From Kofleriaceae bacterium (GTDB taxonomy: Bacteria > Myxococcota_A > Polyangia > Haliangiales > Haliangiaceae): a DNA stretch of 64,000 nucleotides. The translations under genes and the position numbers were made by a program. This document shows, in pieces, positions 28,592 through 40,247 of this stretch. The notes below the pieces were generated by a model. That model was given only the letters and a program-made list of their open reading frames with translations, made no database searches and was not told the origin of the DNA. The stretch spans positions 1 through 64,000 of the forward strand of contig JAGPCY010000010.1 of the NCBI GenBank assembly GCA_018057825.1. Direction: 5' to 3'. Every line of letters begins with the position of its first letter. The stretch's first letter is position 1.

Positions 28592-30118
<1,527 letters not shown>

Positions 30119-30201
30119 GGTGTGCGGGTTGTAACACGCCGCGTCGGGACGCCGGGACCCTGGTTGATGGCGGTCGGCGGCCGGCGGTAAGCTCGGAGGC
30201 G

Positions 30202-31500
30202 ATGAGGTTGAAGCTGTGTTGCGGTTCGTTGGCCGTCGTCCTGGCTGCGCTCCTGGCCGGGTGTCAGTTCCCAGCGCCGCCGAACAGAGATCTGCCCCCC
30301 GACGCCACCCGGGTCTGCGAACCCGCGAGCCACGTCTGCACCGACGGCGTCGCGACCCACTGCTCCGACGACGGCACGTCGTCGACCACCGAGACCTGCA
30401 CCTTCGGCTGCGCGGTATCGGGGGATCGCTGCGCCGATCTGGATCCGTCGAACGGCCTGGCGGCGCAGCTCGACCTAGCGGGAAATCGCGAGGCGTTGGT
30501 GCTGCGGAACGGCGCGGTCATCAACACGGAGACCGGCATGATCACCGACGGCGACGGGACGGTACTCGTCCTCGCGACCACGATGATCGATGCCGACCCG
30601 GTGGATGTCATGGCGTTGCCAGTCCGATCGTTGACAGTGGGTGACGTGACCGTCCGCGGCACCCGAGCGCTCGCGATCCTGGTTGACGAGGACGTCGCGA
30701 TCGCCGGCGTCTTCTCGGTGAGCGGGGATCGCGGCGAGCAGGGACCTGGCTCACTGTCCGATCGCCCCGGCTGCGTCGGGGGGGCGTACCGCGAGTGCCC
30801 CGACTTTGCGTCGTTCTCCGGTGCCGGCGGCGGTGGGTTCGGCAGCGATGGCGGCGCGGGCGGCCCCTGCGACGGAGCATCGTTTGCTCCGATGGGACGA
30901 GCAGAGGGCAATCCGCAGTTGGTCCCGCTTCGGGGAGGCTGTCGTGGGGGCGGGGGCGGACAGAACTCCGCCGCCGGGGCGGGCGGCGGCGCGTTGCAGA
31001 TCTCCGCACGAGGCGCGATTCGCCTGGGCCCAGGCGCGTTCATTGCGGCGAACGGGGGCGGCGGCTGGGGACCGCCAACCAACCCAACCTGCTCGCCGTT
31101 TTTCACGCGGGGCGGACTCCCCTGCGAGAACGGCTCCGGAGGCGGGGCTGGCGGCGGCATCCTGCTTGAGGCGGCGACGGTCGAACTCGATACGGGCGCC
31201 GGCCTCACAGCGAACGGCGGTTCCGGGCACTACGGAGTGCTTGCCACCGCAGCGTCGCCGGGGCTCCTCAGCACCGCGCCAAGCCCAGCGTTCGTCCCGG
31301 GCTGCGCTGGATGCCCCAGCGGAGGTCGAGGGGCCGCCCGCGGGGTTGACGCAACCCACGGCGCGAGCGGCTACAACGGCTCAGGCGGAGGTGGCGGCGT
31401 TGGACGGATCCGTCTCAACCTGGCGGCGGGCAGCGTGCCTGCGCTCGGGAGCGCAGTGCTGAGCCCCGCGCCGAGCATCGGACCTGTCACCACCCGCTGA
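30202..31500 (+). CDS. glycine-rich surface lipoprotein
   Basis: A 432-residue lipoprotein (LAALLAGC lipobox) with ATG behind a GGAGG Shine-Dalgarno sequence. A Cys-rich segment ([15 protein letters not shown]) is followed by a beta-rich region and Gly-rich stretches ([15 protein letters not shown]) that look like a repetitive beta-helix rather than collagen. Similar lipoproteins are common in Myxococcota genomes. It is probably surface exposed; function unknown. Confidence 0.75.
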   Translation: MRLKLCCGSLAVVLAALLAGCQFPAPPNRDLPPDATRVCEPASHVCTDGVATHCSDDGTSSTTETCTFGCAVSGDRCADLDPSNGLAAQLDLAGNREALVLRNGAVINTETGMITDGDGTVLVLATTMIDADPVDVMALPVRSLTVGDVTVRGTRALAILVDEDVAIAGVFSVSGDRGEQGPGSLSDRPGCVGGAYRECPDFASFSGAGGGGFGSDGGAGGPCDGASFAPMGRAEGNPQLVPLRGGCRGGGGGQNSAAGAGGGALQISARGAIRLGPGAFIAANGGGGWGPPTNPTCSPFFTRGGLPCENGSGGGAGGGILLEAATVELDTGAGLTANGGSGHYGVLATAASPGLLSTAPSPAFVPGCAGCPSGGRGAARGVDATHGASGYNGSGGGGGVGRIRLNLAAGSVPALGSAVLSPAPSIGPVTTR

Positions 31501-31522
31501 ATCTTGCAGCGAGCACAAGAAA

Positions 31523-31549
31523 GCCCCACTGCCGGCCGGACAGCGGGGT
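31523..31549. terminator. candidate bidirectional terminator hairpin
   Basis: Between the convergent lipoprotein genes lies an imperfect inverted repeat, GCCCCACTG near 31523 and CAGCGGGGT near 31541, with a CCGGCCGG centre. There is no clear T-tract, so its role as a terminator is uncertain. Confidence 0.4.
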
Positions 31550-31574
31550 GGCTAGCGGCCGAGACCGCGGGTCG

Positions 31575-32114
31575 TCAGTTCGCCGGGGGAATGCAGAGAC
31601 AGGCGTTCATGACCACGGTCGTGTCCGCGACCAGGCCCGTCGGGCACGTGTTGCCGGTGCCGCAGACGATGCCGCACGCGTAGTCGATCGTGTACGTCGT
31701 GTTCGGGGCCGGGGCGCCCGCGATCGCCGGCTGGACATCGATGGCGAGACCGCAACGCGGGCTACCCGTCGAACCGGAGAAGGCGTCGACGCACATCTGG
31801 GTGGCGGCTGCCGGCAGGGTCAGGCTGCCCTGAGGGAACTGGCCCTGGGCGTTGGTGGTCGCCATGTGGTCGTCCTGGCACAGCGGCGTGCAGTAGCCGT
31901 TGGTCGCGGTGTCGCTGAACGTCAGGCAGATCATGGCGTTCGACGGGCACGGCGAGTTGTCATTGCAGAGCTGGCCGACACCGGTGAGGTTCAGGGCGTC
32001 CATGCCAGCATCGATGCGGGCGGCGTCGACCGTGCTGATGCCTCCGTCATCACCGCTGCAGGCGACGAGTCCGGTGGTCATGGCGAAAGCGGCAGCAAGC
32101 TTGAGAATACGCAT
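31575..32114 (-). CDS. Cys-rich lipoprotein
   Basis: A 179-residue lipoprotein (TTGLVAC lipobox; mature end SGDDGG with a DAARIDAGMDA spacer) followed by a domain with many cysteines (CNDNSPCPSNAMICL, CTPLCQDD, CGLAIDV, CGIVCGTGNTCP). An AAGGAGG Shine-Dalgarno sequence at 32124-32130 fixes the start. Its bases and upstream region are less GC-rich than the neighbours. It is likely disulfide-bonded on the cell surface; family not recognised. Confidence 0.78.
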   Translation of the reverse strand: MRILKLAAAFAMTTGLVACSGDDGGISTVDAARIDAGMDALNLTGVGQLCNDNSPCPSNAMICLTFSDTATNGYCTPLCQDDHMATTNAQGQFPQGSLTLPAAATQMCVDAFSGSTGSPRCGLAIDVQPAIAGAPAPNTTYTIDYACGIVCGTGNTCPTGLVADTTVVMNACLCIPPAN

Positions 32115-32425
32115 CGGTGTGGGCCTCCTTGGGACGGGCGGGGCGCAATGTGCCGAAAGGGGCACGCGTTTGGATAGGAAAAGAATCACATCCCCCCCTA
32201 ACAGATCCTGTCAGGAATCTGAGACCCCGGGCGCGCCGGCAACACATCGGAATTACTGATAGTAAATTGGCCTCACGATTGTGGCATTTCGCCCCGCCTA
32301 GGGCCGCCAGGGAATATCTCGCAAGACGCCGCTTGTGAGCCAGGCCACGCGAGGCCATCGACCGTCCCGGCCCCCACGCGGCGCCGCGCCGCCGCCACCC
32401 GCCCCCATCGCCCCCGCGGGTGCGA
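32115..32425. other. non-coding gap, AT-richer promoter region
   Basis: This 311-nt gap holds no supported gene. The part from about 32140 to 32290 is AT-richer than its surroundings (TTACTGATAGTAAATTGG) and carries the promoter and leader of the lipoprotein on the minus strand. No convincing sigma-factor hexamers were assigned. The part near 32340-32425 is GC-rich and featureless. Confidence 0.5.
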
Positions 32426-32848
32426 CTATCTGCCGCGGAGGTCGACGACCTGCTGGTCGCCGTCGTAGACGCCGTGACCATCCCACTGCGCCAGCCCGGG
32501 CGAGAGCTGGCGCAGCGCCGTCCACAGCGGCGCCACGAGCTGCATGGTCGCCTCGGGCCCCCGCGCGCCCCAGTCGAGATCGGCCACGACCACCGCCCGG
32601 CTAGCCCGCAGGCGCGGGACGATCGCCGCCCCGTAGCCGGTCGACTCGACGATCCGGATCGTGTTCCGGAGGTCGTCCTCGAACAGGTCGCCCTGGGCCT
32701 GGTTGACCTCGACCTGACCCAGCGACTGATCGCCGTGGAGCAGCTCGCCGAGGTCGATCTTCAGCGCCGGCTCGAGCGCGGTCAGGGCCTGTTGCAGGGC
32801 CTTGGCCGTGATCGGCCCTGCGGCGTAGTAGCGGACCATGTAACCCAC
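32426..32848 (-). CDS. conserved hypothetical protein
   Basis: A 140-residue soluble protein starting with GTG. The sequence mixes helix and strand (VRYYAAGPITAKALQQALTAL, AIVPRLRASRAVVVADLDWG, VYDGDQQVVDLRG), like a small alpha/beta domain. No family, catalytic motif or signal was recognised. It is divergent from the HExxH membrane protein 79 nt away. Confidence 0.6.
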   Translation of the reverse strand: MGYMVRYYAAGPITAKALQQALTALEPALKIDLGELLHGDQSLGQVEVNQAQGDLFEDDLRNTIRIVESTGYGAAIVPRLRASRAVVVADLDWGARGPEATMQLVAPLWTALRQLSPGLAQWDGHGVYDGDQQVVDLRGR

Positions 32849-32927
32849 CGCGCGATGGTACCCGATCGGCGCCCGGGCCGGGGCCGATCGGCTGCGATCC
32901 GCGAGGCGATCGCATACGATCAGGCAG

Positions 32928-33467
32928 GTGCGGCTCGACCTCGGCCCGTGGCAGCCCGTGACCGCCGAGCAGTGGGCCGGCGCCGTCGGGTTCGCCGCCG
33001 TGGTGGTCGCCCTCCTCGTCGCTGGCGACCCGGGCTGGACGCCGATCCTCGACAGCGCGAACCTGGCCTTCCACGAGGCCGGTCACCTCATCTACGGCGT
33101 CCTCGGCGACACCGCTGAGCTCTACGGCGGCGTGGTCGGCCAGCTCACGTTCCCGATGGTCGCGCTCGTGGTCTTCGCGCTCCGGCGGCAGGCCCACGCG
33201 GTGGCGGTGGCGGCGGTCTGGCTGTGCCAGAACCTCATGAACATCGCCCGCTACATGGCCGATGCCCGGGCGGGGGAGCTGCCCCTGGTCGGCGGCGGCG
33301 AGCACGACTTCCTGCACATCTTCACGCGCTGGGAGGCCCTCGACGCCGACACCACGGTCGCGGCCTGGACCCGCGGCCTGGGCTGGCTCGGCGGCGCGGC
33401 GGCGCTGGCCTGGCTGACCTGGCGATGGCGACGCGACGCCGCCGACGATGTTAGAACCGCGCGATGA
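32928..33467 (+). CDS. membrane protein with HExxH motif (M50-like)
   Basis: A 179-residue protein with about four hydrophobic segments. H49-E50 and H53 in FHEAGHLIYGVLG form an HExxH at a membrane edge, the pattern of site-2-protease-type zinc proteins. A second half with GVVGQLTFPMVALVV is similar to small M50 relatives. The usual third-ligand motif is not obvious, so catalysis is unproven. Its stop overlaps the lipoprotein start (ATGA). Confidence 0.65.
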   Translation: MRLDLGPWQPVTAEQWAGAVGFAAVVVALLVAGDPGWTPILDSANLAFHEAGHLIYGVLGDTAELYGGVVGQLTFPMVALVVFALRRQAHAVAVAAVWLCQNLMNIARYMADARAGELPLVGGGEHDFLHIFTRWEALDADTTVAAWTRGLGWLGGAAALAWLTWRWRRDAADDVRTAR

Positions 33468-34108
33468 CGCGCCTCGTGCTCCTCGTCACCGCCCTCGCCG
33501 CCTGCGGCGGACCGTCCGCGCCGGCCGCGCCGGCCGCGCCCAACAACACCGGCGCCGCCGGCCGCGGTGCGGTCTACGACGCCCTGTTCGAGCAGGGTCG
33601 GACCTGGACCCTCGACCTCGTCGACAAGACCACGCCGCCGCTCGACATGGGCCCGCCGTCGGAGCAGCGCGGCGCGGCGACCTGCACCGTCGAGATGGCC
33701 CACGCCATGGGCGAGCAGCGGATGGCGAAGATCACCTGCACCGGCGCCGAGCGCACGCTGTATGCGCCGCCCGGCTGGTGGATCGCCGATCCGCGCGGGC
33801 TGTGGCACTTCGACGTCGAGCGGTCGGCCGACGAGGTCCACGCGGCGATGGCCAAGCTCGATGAGGGCCGCATGCTCCTCGCGGCGCAGCCGGCGGCGCG
33901 CCGCAAGGAGTACGAGAGCGAGGTCGACGGGCTCGAGGCCTTCGAGGCCAAGGCCGGCGCCGACGGCGCATGGTGCGTGAGCTACGTGATGGCGATGGGC
34001 GACGAGGCCGGCTACGAGGTGTGCCTGGCGCCCGGGCGCGGCATCGTGTCGGGCAGCTCGTTCTCGGCCGGGGCCACGGTCTTCGAGACGCTGTTCACGG
34101 CGAAGTGA
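33464..34108 (+). CDS. putative lipoprotein
   Basis: A 214-residue lipoprotein (ALAAC lipobox after a short signal) with a Pro/Ala spacer and a single beta-rich domain containing paired cysteines (ATCTVEM, AKITCTG) and a C-terminal GAWCVSYVMAMGDEAGYEVCLAP block. It is translationally coupled to the HExxH membrane protein. Its 3' end overlaps the convergent glutathione transferase gene by 14 nt. Function unknown. Confidence 0.72.
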   Translation: MTRLVLLVTALAACGGPSAPAAPAAPNNTGAAGRGAVYDALFEQGRTWTLDLVDKTTPPLDMGPPSEQRGAATCTVEMAHAMGEQRMAKITCTGAERTLYAPPGWWIADPRGLWHFDVERSADEVHAAMAKLDEGRMLLAAQPAARRKEYESEVDGLEAFEAKAGADGAWCVSYVMAMGDEAGYEVCLAPGRGIVSGSSFSAGATVFETLFTAK

Positions 34109-34787
34109 GCGCGCCGTAGCGATCGTCGACGTCCGAGCTGGTGAAGCGCTCGGCCGGCGTCGCCAGGACGAGGTCCTCCCAGGCGCGGAAGCCGTCGTCG
34201 GCCAGGAGCGCGTCGCGGTACGCCGCGGCCGGCGGCGACAGGTCGATCGCGTAGGTCCGGAAGCGGGTCGCCACCGGCGCGAAGAACGCGTCGGCGATCG
34301 AGCGCGCGCCGAACAGGTACGGACCGTCGGCGCCCCAGCGCGCCCGGGTCGACGACCACAGCGCGTCGAGGCGCGCGAGGTCGGCCATAGTCTCGGCCGG
34401 CAGGCCGTGGGCGCGGGTCCGGCGCCGCAGGTTCATCGGCAGATCGCGGCGCACCGCGGCGAACCCGGCGTGCATCTCGCAGGTGACCGCGCGGGCCACG
34501 GCGCGCGCCGCCGGGTCGCGCGGCCACAGCGACGGCGCTTGCTCGGCGGCCCACTCGGCGATCGCCAAGCTGTCCCAGACCACCAGCTCGCCGACGTGGA
34601 GCGCCGGGACCCGACCGGTCGGCGACACCGCGAGGACCTCGGCGATCTGACCCTGGCCGTAGCCCGGCTGATCGAGGTCGACGTCGACGGTCTCGAAGTC
34701 GAGGCCGCCCCAGGTCAGGGCCAGCCACGGGCGCAGCGACCAGCTCGAGTAGTTGCGGTTGCCGACGTACAGGCGCGGGCGGGTCAT
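34095..34787 (-). CDS. glutathione S-transferase family protein
   Basis: A 230-residue cytoplasmic protein. The N-terminal thioredoxin-fold half includes NYSSWSLRPWLAL (S13/S14/S16 as the likely catalytic position), VSPTGRVPALHVGE with the cis-Pro and VWDSLAIAEW for the glutathione gamma-glutamyl group. A helical C-terminal half follows. The branch resembles widespread bacterial GSTs of unassigned substrate. Confidence 0.88.
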   Translation of the reverse strand: MTRPRLYVGNRNYSSWSLRPWLALTWGGLDFETVDVDLDQPGYGQGQIAEVLAVSPTGRVPALHVGELVVWDSLAIAEWAAEQAPSLWPRDPAARAVARAVTCEMHAGFAAVRRDLPMNLRRRTRAHGLPAETMADLARLDALWSSTRARWGADGPYLFGARSIADAFFAPVATRFRTYAIDLSPPAAAYRDALLADDGFRAWEDLVLATPAERFTSSDVDDRYGALTSP

Positions 34788-34819
34788 GCCTGGTTGCTAG
34801 CACGCGCCGACGCGCGCGG

Positions 34820-35371
34820 TCACGGCGCGATCGCGTAGCGCAGCGTCATGGGCTCACCGCGGCGGCGCAGGTCGACGACGATCGTGTCGCGGTTCGCCAG
34901 GTCGCGGAAGGCGTCGACGGTGCCCTGGGGATCGGCGAGCGCGTGACCGTTGATCGCCAGCACGGTGTCGCCGTTCTCGAGCCCGGCGGCGGCCAGCACC
35001 GACGGGCGGCGGATCGCGTAGAGCTTGAGGCCATCGGGCTCGCCGTAGCGCGTCGTCGGCATGATGCGGGCCGACCGGGTGAGCGCGCTCGGCGCGGCCG
35101 CCAGGCGCTCGACCAACGCGCGGTCGATCGTGAAGCGATCGGGCCCGAGCCGCACCACGCCTGGGTAGGTCGGCGGCGGCGCAGCGGCGCGAGGTGACGA
35201 CGGGCACGCGTGCTCGCGCGAGGCGACCGTGGGCTCGGCCCTGGACGCGGCAGTGCCAATCGCGGCGCGCAGCGTGAGGTCGAGTGCCAAGGTGGCAAGC
35301 GCGCTGGTGGCGACGATCGCGAGCAGGTACCGGAGCTTCGACGGCTTGGGCGGCAGGACGGCGGGTTTCAT
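34820..35371 (-). CDS. GspC-like single-pass PDZ protein
   Basis: A 183-residue protein with one N-terminal membrane segment (about residues 14-36), a Pro-rich linker and a C-terminal domain (about 95-183) that matches the HR/PDZ region of GspC: ARIMPTTRYGEPDGLKLYAI, GLENGDTVLAINGHALADPQG and TIVVDLRRRGEPMTL. GspC links the inner and outer membrane parts of type II secretion. No other Gsp gene is here. AGGAG lies just before the ATG. It is divergent from SctV. Confidence 0.75.
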   Translation of the reverse strand: MKPAVLPPKPSKLRYLLAIVATSALATLALDLTLRAAIGTAASRAEPTVASREHACPSSPRAAAPPPTYPGVVRLGPDRFTIDRALVERLAAAPSALTRSARIMPTTRYGEPDGLKLYAIRRPSVLAAAGLENGDTVLAINGHALADPQGTVDAFRDLANRDTIVVDLRRRGEPMTLRYAIAP

Positions 35372-35453
35372 GGCGTTCTCCTGATGGGTGACCAGCGGTA
35401 TTCCAAGATCGGTGCCAGCCGCGCCGTCACGGCCCCGTGGTACACGAAGGGAG

Positions 35454-37328
35454 ATGACGGGTCAGGGTTCGCACGCGCGTCGCGGCTGGGGCGACCTGGC
35501 GCTGGCCGTGGTCGTGGTCGCGGTGGTGGCGATGATGGTGGTGCCGCTGCCGGCCCTGGCGATCGATCTGCTGCTGGCGGTGAGCTTCACCTCGGCGGTC
35601 GTGATCCTCCTGACCGCGGTGTTCGCGCCCGACCCCGGCCGCCTGACGACCTTGCCGACCATCCTCCTGGTCGCGACCCTGTTCCGCCTCGGCGTCAACG
35701 TGTCGACCACGCGGCGGATCCTCGCCGAGGCCGACGGCGGCGAGGTGGTGCGCGCGTTCGGCGGCTTCGTCGCCTCGGGGGACCTGATCGTCGGGCTGGT
35801 GGTGTTCGCGGTGATCACGATCGTGCAGTACCTGGTCGTGGCGCGCGGCGCCGAGCGGGTCGCCGAGGTCGCGGCCCGGTTCGCCCTCGACGGCCTGCCC
35901 GGCAAGCAGCTCGCGATCGACGCCGACCTGCGGGCCGGCGCGATCGACGCCGCCGAGGCGGCGCAGCGGCGCGACGCCCTCGAGCGGCAATCGCAGCTCT
36001 ACGGCGCCCTCGACGGCGCGATGAAGTTCGTGAAGGGCGACGCGGTCGCGGCGATCTTGATCGTCGCGATCAACCTGATCGGCGGGCTGGCGATCGGCGT
36101 CGGCGAGCGCGGGCTGTCGCTGGCGGCGGCCGCCGAGATCTACGCGGTGCAGTCGGTGGGCGACGGCCTGGTGGTCCAGCTCCCCGCGCTCCTGGTGGCG
36201 CTCGCGGCGGCGCTGGCGGTGACCCGGCTGGCCTCGGCCGACGGCGAGCGCGCGATCGGCGACGAGCTGTTCGCGCAGCTCGGGGCGCAGCCGCGGGCCC
36301 TGGGGACCGCCGCGGTGCTCCTGGCCGGCCTCGGGGTCGTGCCCGGCCTGCCCCACCTGCCGTTCCTGTTGTTGGCCGCGGTGGCCGGCGGGCTCGCCGC
36401 CCTGGCCTGGGCGGCGCCGCGGCGGCTCCGGACCGGCGCGCCGCTGGCGACGGTCGCGACCTCGGCCGGACCACCGGTCGCGCGCGCCGACGGGGTGGTC
36501 GTCGCGGTGACGCCCGCGATCGCGGCCAGCCTCGACGGCGGGGCGGTCGGGCAAGCGATCGCGGACGCCCGGGCGACCCTGGCGGCCCGCCTCGGCGTGC
36601 GCGCGCCGACGGTCGCGGTGGTGGCCGACCCGGCGGTCGGCGCCGCCGACGCCGAGCTGCGGCTGTGGGGCACGACGGTCGAGTGGCTGGCGGCGCCGCG
36701 GCGCGCCGACGATCTGCTGGCGCCCCTGGCGGCGGCCCTGGCGCGCCACGCCGACGCGCTGATCCGACCGGGCGCGGTCCAGGCCATGCTCGACGAGCTG
36801 GGCCCGGGGCAGGCGCCGCTCGTGCGCGACGTCGTCCCGCGCGTGGCGTCGCTGGCTACCCTGACCGAGGTCCTGCGCCGCCTGGTGCGCGAGGGCGTGG
36901 CGATCCACGATCTGACCGCGATCCTCGAGGGCCTGGCCCAGGCGCCGGCCGGCGGGCCACGCGATCCGGCGGCGCTGGCGGAGCTGGTCCGGGGCCATGC
37001 CACGCGGGCGGTGTCGGCTGGCGTCGCGCCGCGCGGCAAGCTCGAGGCCTGGACCCTCGACCCGCTGATCGAGGAGGCGGTGCGCGGCGCGATCCTGCCC
37101 CGCGACGGCGGCGCGATCGTGGCGCTGCCGCCCGACGTGGCCCGCGACATCGTCGGTGCGGTCCGCCGCGCGGTCGGCGACCGCGGCGTCGTCCTGACCG
37201 CGGGCGATGTGCGCCGCCACCTGCGCACGGTGCTGGCCCCGGAGCTGCCGGGGGTCTCGGTGGTCTCGCCTCACGAGCTGTCGGCCGGCGTGCTGGTGAC
37301 GCCGCGGGGCCGGGTCGAGCTGGTGTGA
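35454..37328 (+). CDS. sctV: type III secretion export apparatus protein SctV (FlhA/HrcV family)
   Basis: A 624-residue inner-membrane protein of the FHIPEP family. About eight N-terminal helices carry the family signature (TLFRLGVNVSTTRRIL, 76-90) and MKFVKGDAVAAILIVAIN. The cytoplasmic domain (from about residue 330) keeps the FlhA-C-like end (VLAPELPGVSVVSPHEL). It would form the export-gate ring of an injectisome or flagellum. The ATG follows AAGGGAG. No other type III gene is in the window, which is unusual. Confidence 0.88.
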   Translation: MTGQGSHARRGWGDLALAVVVVAVVAMMVVPLPALAIDLLLAVSFTSAVVILLTAVFAPDPGRLTTLPTILLVATLFRLGVNVSTTRRILAEADGGEVVRAFGGFVASGDLIVGLVVFAVITIVQYLVVARGAERVAEVAARFALDGLPGKQLAIDADLRAGAIDAAEAAQRRDALERQSQLYGALDGAMKFVKGDAVAAILIVAINLIGGLAIGVGERGLSLAAAAEIYAVQSVGDGLVVQLPALLVALAAALAVTRLASADGERAIGDELFAQLGAQPRALGTAAVLLAGLGVVPGLPHLPFLLLAAVAGGLAALAWAAPRRLRTGAPLATVATSAGPPVARADGVVVAVTPAIAASLDGGAVGQAIADARATLAARLGVRAPTVAVVADPAVGAADAELRLWGTTVEWLAAPRRADDLLAPLAAALARHADALIRPGAVQAMLDELGPGQAPLVRDVVPRVASLATLTEVLRRLVREGVAIHDLTAILEGLAQAPAGGPRDPAALAELVRGHATRAVSAGVAPRGKLEAWTLDPLIEEAVRGAILPRDGGAIVALPPDVARDIVGAVRRAVGDRGVVLTAGDVRRHLRTVLAPELPGVSVVSPHELSAGVLVTPRGRVELV

Positions 37329-37789
37329 GGCAGGTCGCCCTGGTCGCCGTCGTGGGCGCCGCCCTCGGCCCGCGCGCGGCGGTCGCCGAGCCCCACGGCG
37401 CGGTGATCGTCGGCAGCGAGCTCGCGCTGTCGGGAGGCGGGCCGACCCCGCGCGCCCAGGCCGCGGCGATCGCGTACCTGGGGCGTCGCCACGGCGCCTA
37501 CGCCAGCGTCGAGCGGGTCGCCCTCGACGGCGATCGCGGCCTGGCCACCGTCGGGGTGGCCTACCGGGCGGCCGCCGCGCGGCCCCGCCTCGAGCTGGTG
37601 CTGCACGCCGATCTCGGCGTGGCCTGGCCCCGCGCCGCGGCCGCGGGCGGTGGCGTGCTGGCGTTCTTGTGGCCGACCCGTCTGCCGGTGGCGCTGGTCG
37701 GTGGGGTCCGGGCCCACGCGCTGATCGACGAGCCGACCGAGGCGCGGATCGCGTGGTCGCTGTGCCTCGGGCTGGCCCTCGCGCGCTGA
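37325..37789 (+). CDS. small exported beta-rich protein
   Basis: A 154-residue protein whose GTG overlaps the SctV stop (GTGA). A short signal peptide (VALVAVVGAALGPRAAVA) is followed by alternating strands (AVIVGSELALSGG, GLATVGVAYRAAA, RLELVLHADLGVAW) that resemble a small outer-membrane barrel. Coupling to SctV suggests a link to secretion, but the family is not recognised. Confidence 0.6.
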   Translation: MRQVALVAVVGAALGPRAAVAEPHGAVIVGSELALSGGGPTPRAQAAAIAYLGRRHGAYASVERVALDGDRGLATVGVAYRAAAARPRLELVLHADLGVAWPRAAAAGGGVLAFLWPTRLPVALVGGVRAHALIDEPTEARIAWSLCLGLALAR

Positions 37790-37801
37790 CCGCGAGCCCG
37801 G

Positions 37802-40006
37802 CTACTCGCAGATCGAGTGGAGCTCGGTCACCCCAGCGTCGGGCGGCGTCAGCCACGCGCCGAAGTCCCAGCCGCAGTCCTGCCGTAGGACCGCGCCGGT
37901 CTCGACGTCGTAGACGATCGCGCCCTGGGCGCTGACCAGCGCCAGGCGACGACCGTCGCCGCTCACCGCGCCGCCGAGCGGCAACACCGCGGAGCTCGCG
38001 GTCCATCGGAGCGCGCCGTCGAGAGTGCGCCGGGACACCGGGCCCAGCGGATCGATGGCGAGTAGACCACCTTCGCCGGGCAGGGCGAACCAGTGGCCCA
38101 GAGAGTCGGGCCCAATGAGCGGTGGGGGCGGCGGCGGGCGCCGCATCACCGGCGCCGGGCGCGAGTTCGCGGGAACCGGCGATCCGGGCACATCGGATGG
38201 ATTCGGCGACGAAGGGGAAATAGGTTTTTCAGCTTTGATTGGCTTTACTGGCCCAGCGAGCATCACCCCGTCGCTGGCGAAGCGCGTCCCATCGGGGGCG
38301 ATCAGGGCGATCTCTACGGGCGAGGTAGTCGGCGCGGGCGACGCGACCTGCCCTGCGCCGAGCTGACCGGCGCGGTAGGTGCGGACCCGGACGCCCTCTT
38401 CGACGCTCGCGAGCACGGGATCGTCGGCGGTCGCAGCGTCCAGGAGCCAAACCACCGTCGCGTGCTCGGTGAGGAGCGCAGGCTGCCCCAGGGTCGGCGT
38501 AGTGCCGGCGCTGACCCGCAGCGCCCACGCGCCTCCGGACGTGAGGTAGCCGGCCAGCCAGCCGGTGCCAGCGTGGTAGCGGAGCTGGTTGGTGGCGCGC
38601 CCGGTCGCGACCTTCGCGAGCGCGACGCCGCGGGTCAGGTCGAACAGGACGAGCTCGCGCGACCCGGTCGCCACGGCCAGGTGGTTCGCGTCGAGGTACG
38701 CCAGCGCGGTGGGCGCTCCCTCGATCGTCCACCCGCGCGGCGGGGTCGCGCCGTCGAGCTGCTGGATGACCACGCGCCCGTGGTTGGTCGCCCACGCCGC
38801 CTGCCGTCCGTCGGGCGACAGCGCGACCGCCTGCGCGCCGGCGTCGCGGAAGCCGAGGAAGCGCGGCGCCTCGTCGCCGCGTGCGATCGCCAGGGCGCTA
38901 GCCGCCGGCCAGGCCAAGAGGCCGCCGCCCAGGGACGGCGAGACGCCGAGCTGACGGTCGGCCGGGGTCACCTCGGTGCGGGCGCCCACGGTGATCATGA
39001 CGTCGCCGCTGTCGGCGTACACCGCGAGCCGGTCGGCGGCGTGGAACACGAGAGCGCGCGGCTCGTCGAAGACGCGATCGATCGGCGCCAGGCGCGGGCG
39101 ACCACCGTCCAGCGCGACGAGCTGAACCCGGTCCTGGCGCGACGGCTCCGGCAGCGGGGCCTCGAAGTCGAGGAGCAGCTCGGCGCCAGCGCCGGGCGCG
39201 CGTGCAGCGGCGACCGGCGTCGCGCCCGGCGGCGTCAGGTACGCCATGAGCTTCTCGTCCGGCGAGACGGCGAGCTTGGCCGGCACCGAGGGCGGCGTCG
39301 GCAAGGCGACCTCGCGGCCCCAGCGCAGGCCGTCGCGGCCGACCACGACCGTCACGACCACAGCGAGCCGCTGGTCGGCGGCGCCCCGCGACAGGAGGGC
39401 GTAGGCCGCGCCGCTGGCCGACCGCGTGATCGCCTCGATCCGGTGGCCGTCGCGCTCGAGGGGTGCGCTGGCGACGCCGTCGGCGCCAACCCGGATGATC
39501 GACTGATCGGCGCGCACCACCAGCCAGCCGTCGGCCACCGCTACCAGGCCCACGGCCTGCGGCACGGCCGGGACATCGACCACGTCGATCAGCCCGCCGA
39601 CCGCCGAGAAGCGGTACAGGTGGGCGGCGCCGCTCGGGTCGATCGCGCCGACCGCGAGCCAGCCCGGGGTCCGCGCGACGTCGAGGGCGAGGGCGCCATG
39701 AAACGGCAGCGCGACCGGGGGCTGCGTGCCGTCGAGGCTCGGCCACAGCCGGACGTCGCCGAGGTGATCGATCGTGACCGCGGCGGTGCCGGCGCGCTCG
39801 ACCACCACCGCCGTGATCTGGCCAGGGTGGGGCGCGACCCGGGGCGCCTCGGCCGCAGGTAGCGGCGGCGACGGGGGCGAGGCGTCCGGGCCGGCGTCGA
39901 CCGCCGCGTTCACCCCCGGCGCCCGCAAGGACGGCGGACGTTCACCACACGCGGCGACGGCCGCGACCGCGGCCAAGGACCAGACCCGGACCGACGGTGA
40001 AGGCAT
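37802..40006 (-). CDS. beta-propeller-like lipoprotein
   Basis: A 734-residue lipoprotein (AVAAC lipobox) with a Pro/Ala spacer. WD40/PQQ-like blades run over most of its length ([50 protein letters not shown]). A Pro-rich insert with poly-Pro near residues 570-620 has lower GC (around 38200-38260). It is probably a scaffold facing the periplasm; no enzyme motif is seen. Confidence 0.7.
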   Translation of the reverse strand: MPSPSVRVWSLAAVAAVAACGERPPSLRAPGVNAAVDAGPDASPPSPPLPAAEAPRVAPHPGQITAVVVERAGTAAVTIDHLGDVRLWPSLDGTQPPVALPFHGALALDVARTPGWLAVGAIDPSGAAHLYRFSAVGGLIDVVDVPAVPQAVGLVAVADGWLVVRADQSIIRVGADGVASAPLERDGHRIEAITRSASGAAYALLSRGAADQRLAVVVTVVVGRDGLRWGREVALPTPPSVPAKLAVSPDEKLMAYLTPPGATPVAAARAPGAGAELLLDFEAPLPEPSRQDRVQLVALDGGRPRLAPIDRVFDEPRALVFHAADRLAVYADSGDVMITVGARTEVTPADRQLGVSPSLGGGLLAWPAASALAIARGDEAPRFLGFRDAGAQAVALSPDGRQAAWATNHGRVVIQQLDGATPPRGWTIEGAPTALAYLDANHLAVATGSRELVLFDLTRGVALAKVATGRATNQLRYHAGTGWLAGYLTSGGAWALRVSAGTTPTLGQPALLTEHATVVWLLDAATADDPVLASVEEGVRVRTYRAGQLGAGQVASPAPTTSPVEIALIAPDGTRFASDGVMLAGPVKPIKAEKPISPSSPNPSDVPGSPVPANSRPAPVMRRPPPPPPLIGPDSLGHWFALPGEGGLLAIDPLGPVSRRTLDGALRWTASSAVLPLGGAVSGDGRRLALVSAQGAIVYDVETGAVLRQDCGWDFGAWLTPPDAGVTELHSICE

Positions 40007-40050
40007 CGACGAGATAGACGCACGAACCGCGCCGGCGATCCACCCCCGCG

Positions 40051-40222
<172 letters not shown>

Positions 40223-40247
40223 CGCGGCGGACCCGGACGGACCGGCG

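Noticed and set aside
35427-38006. An 859-codon minus-strand frame opposite sctV
   Set aside because: It mirrors sctV and is rich in Arg, His and Asp with no motif. Long antisense frames are expected at this GC content.
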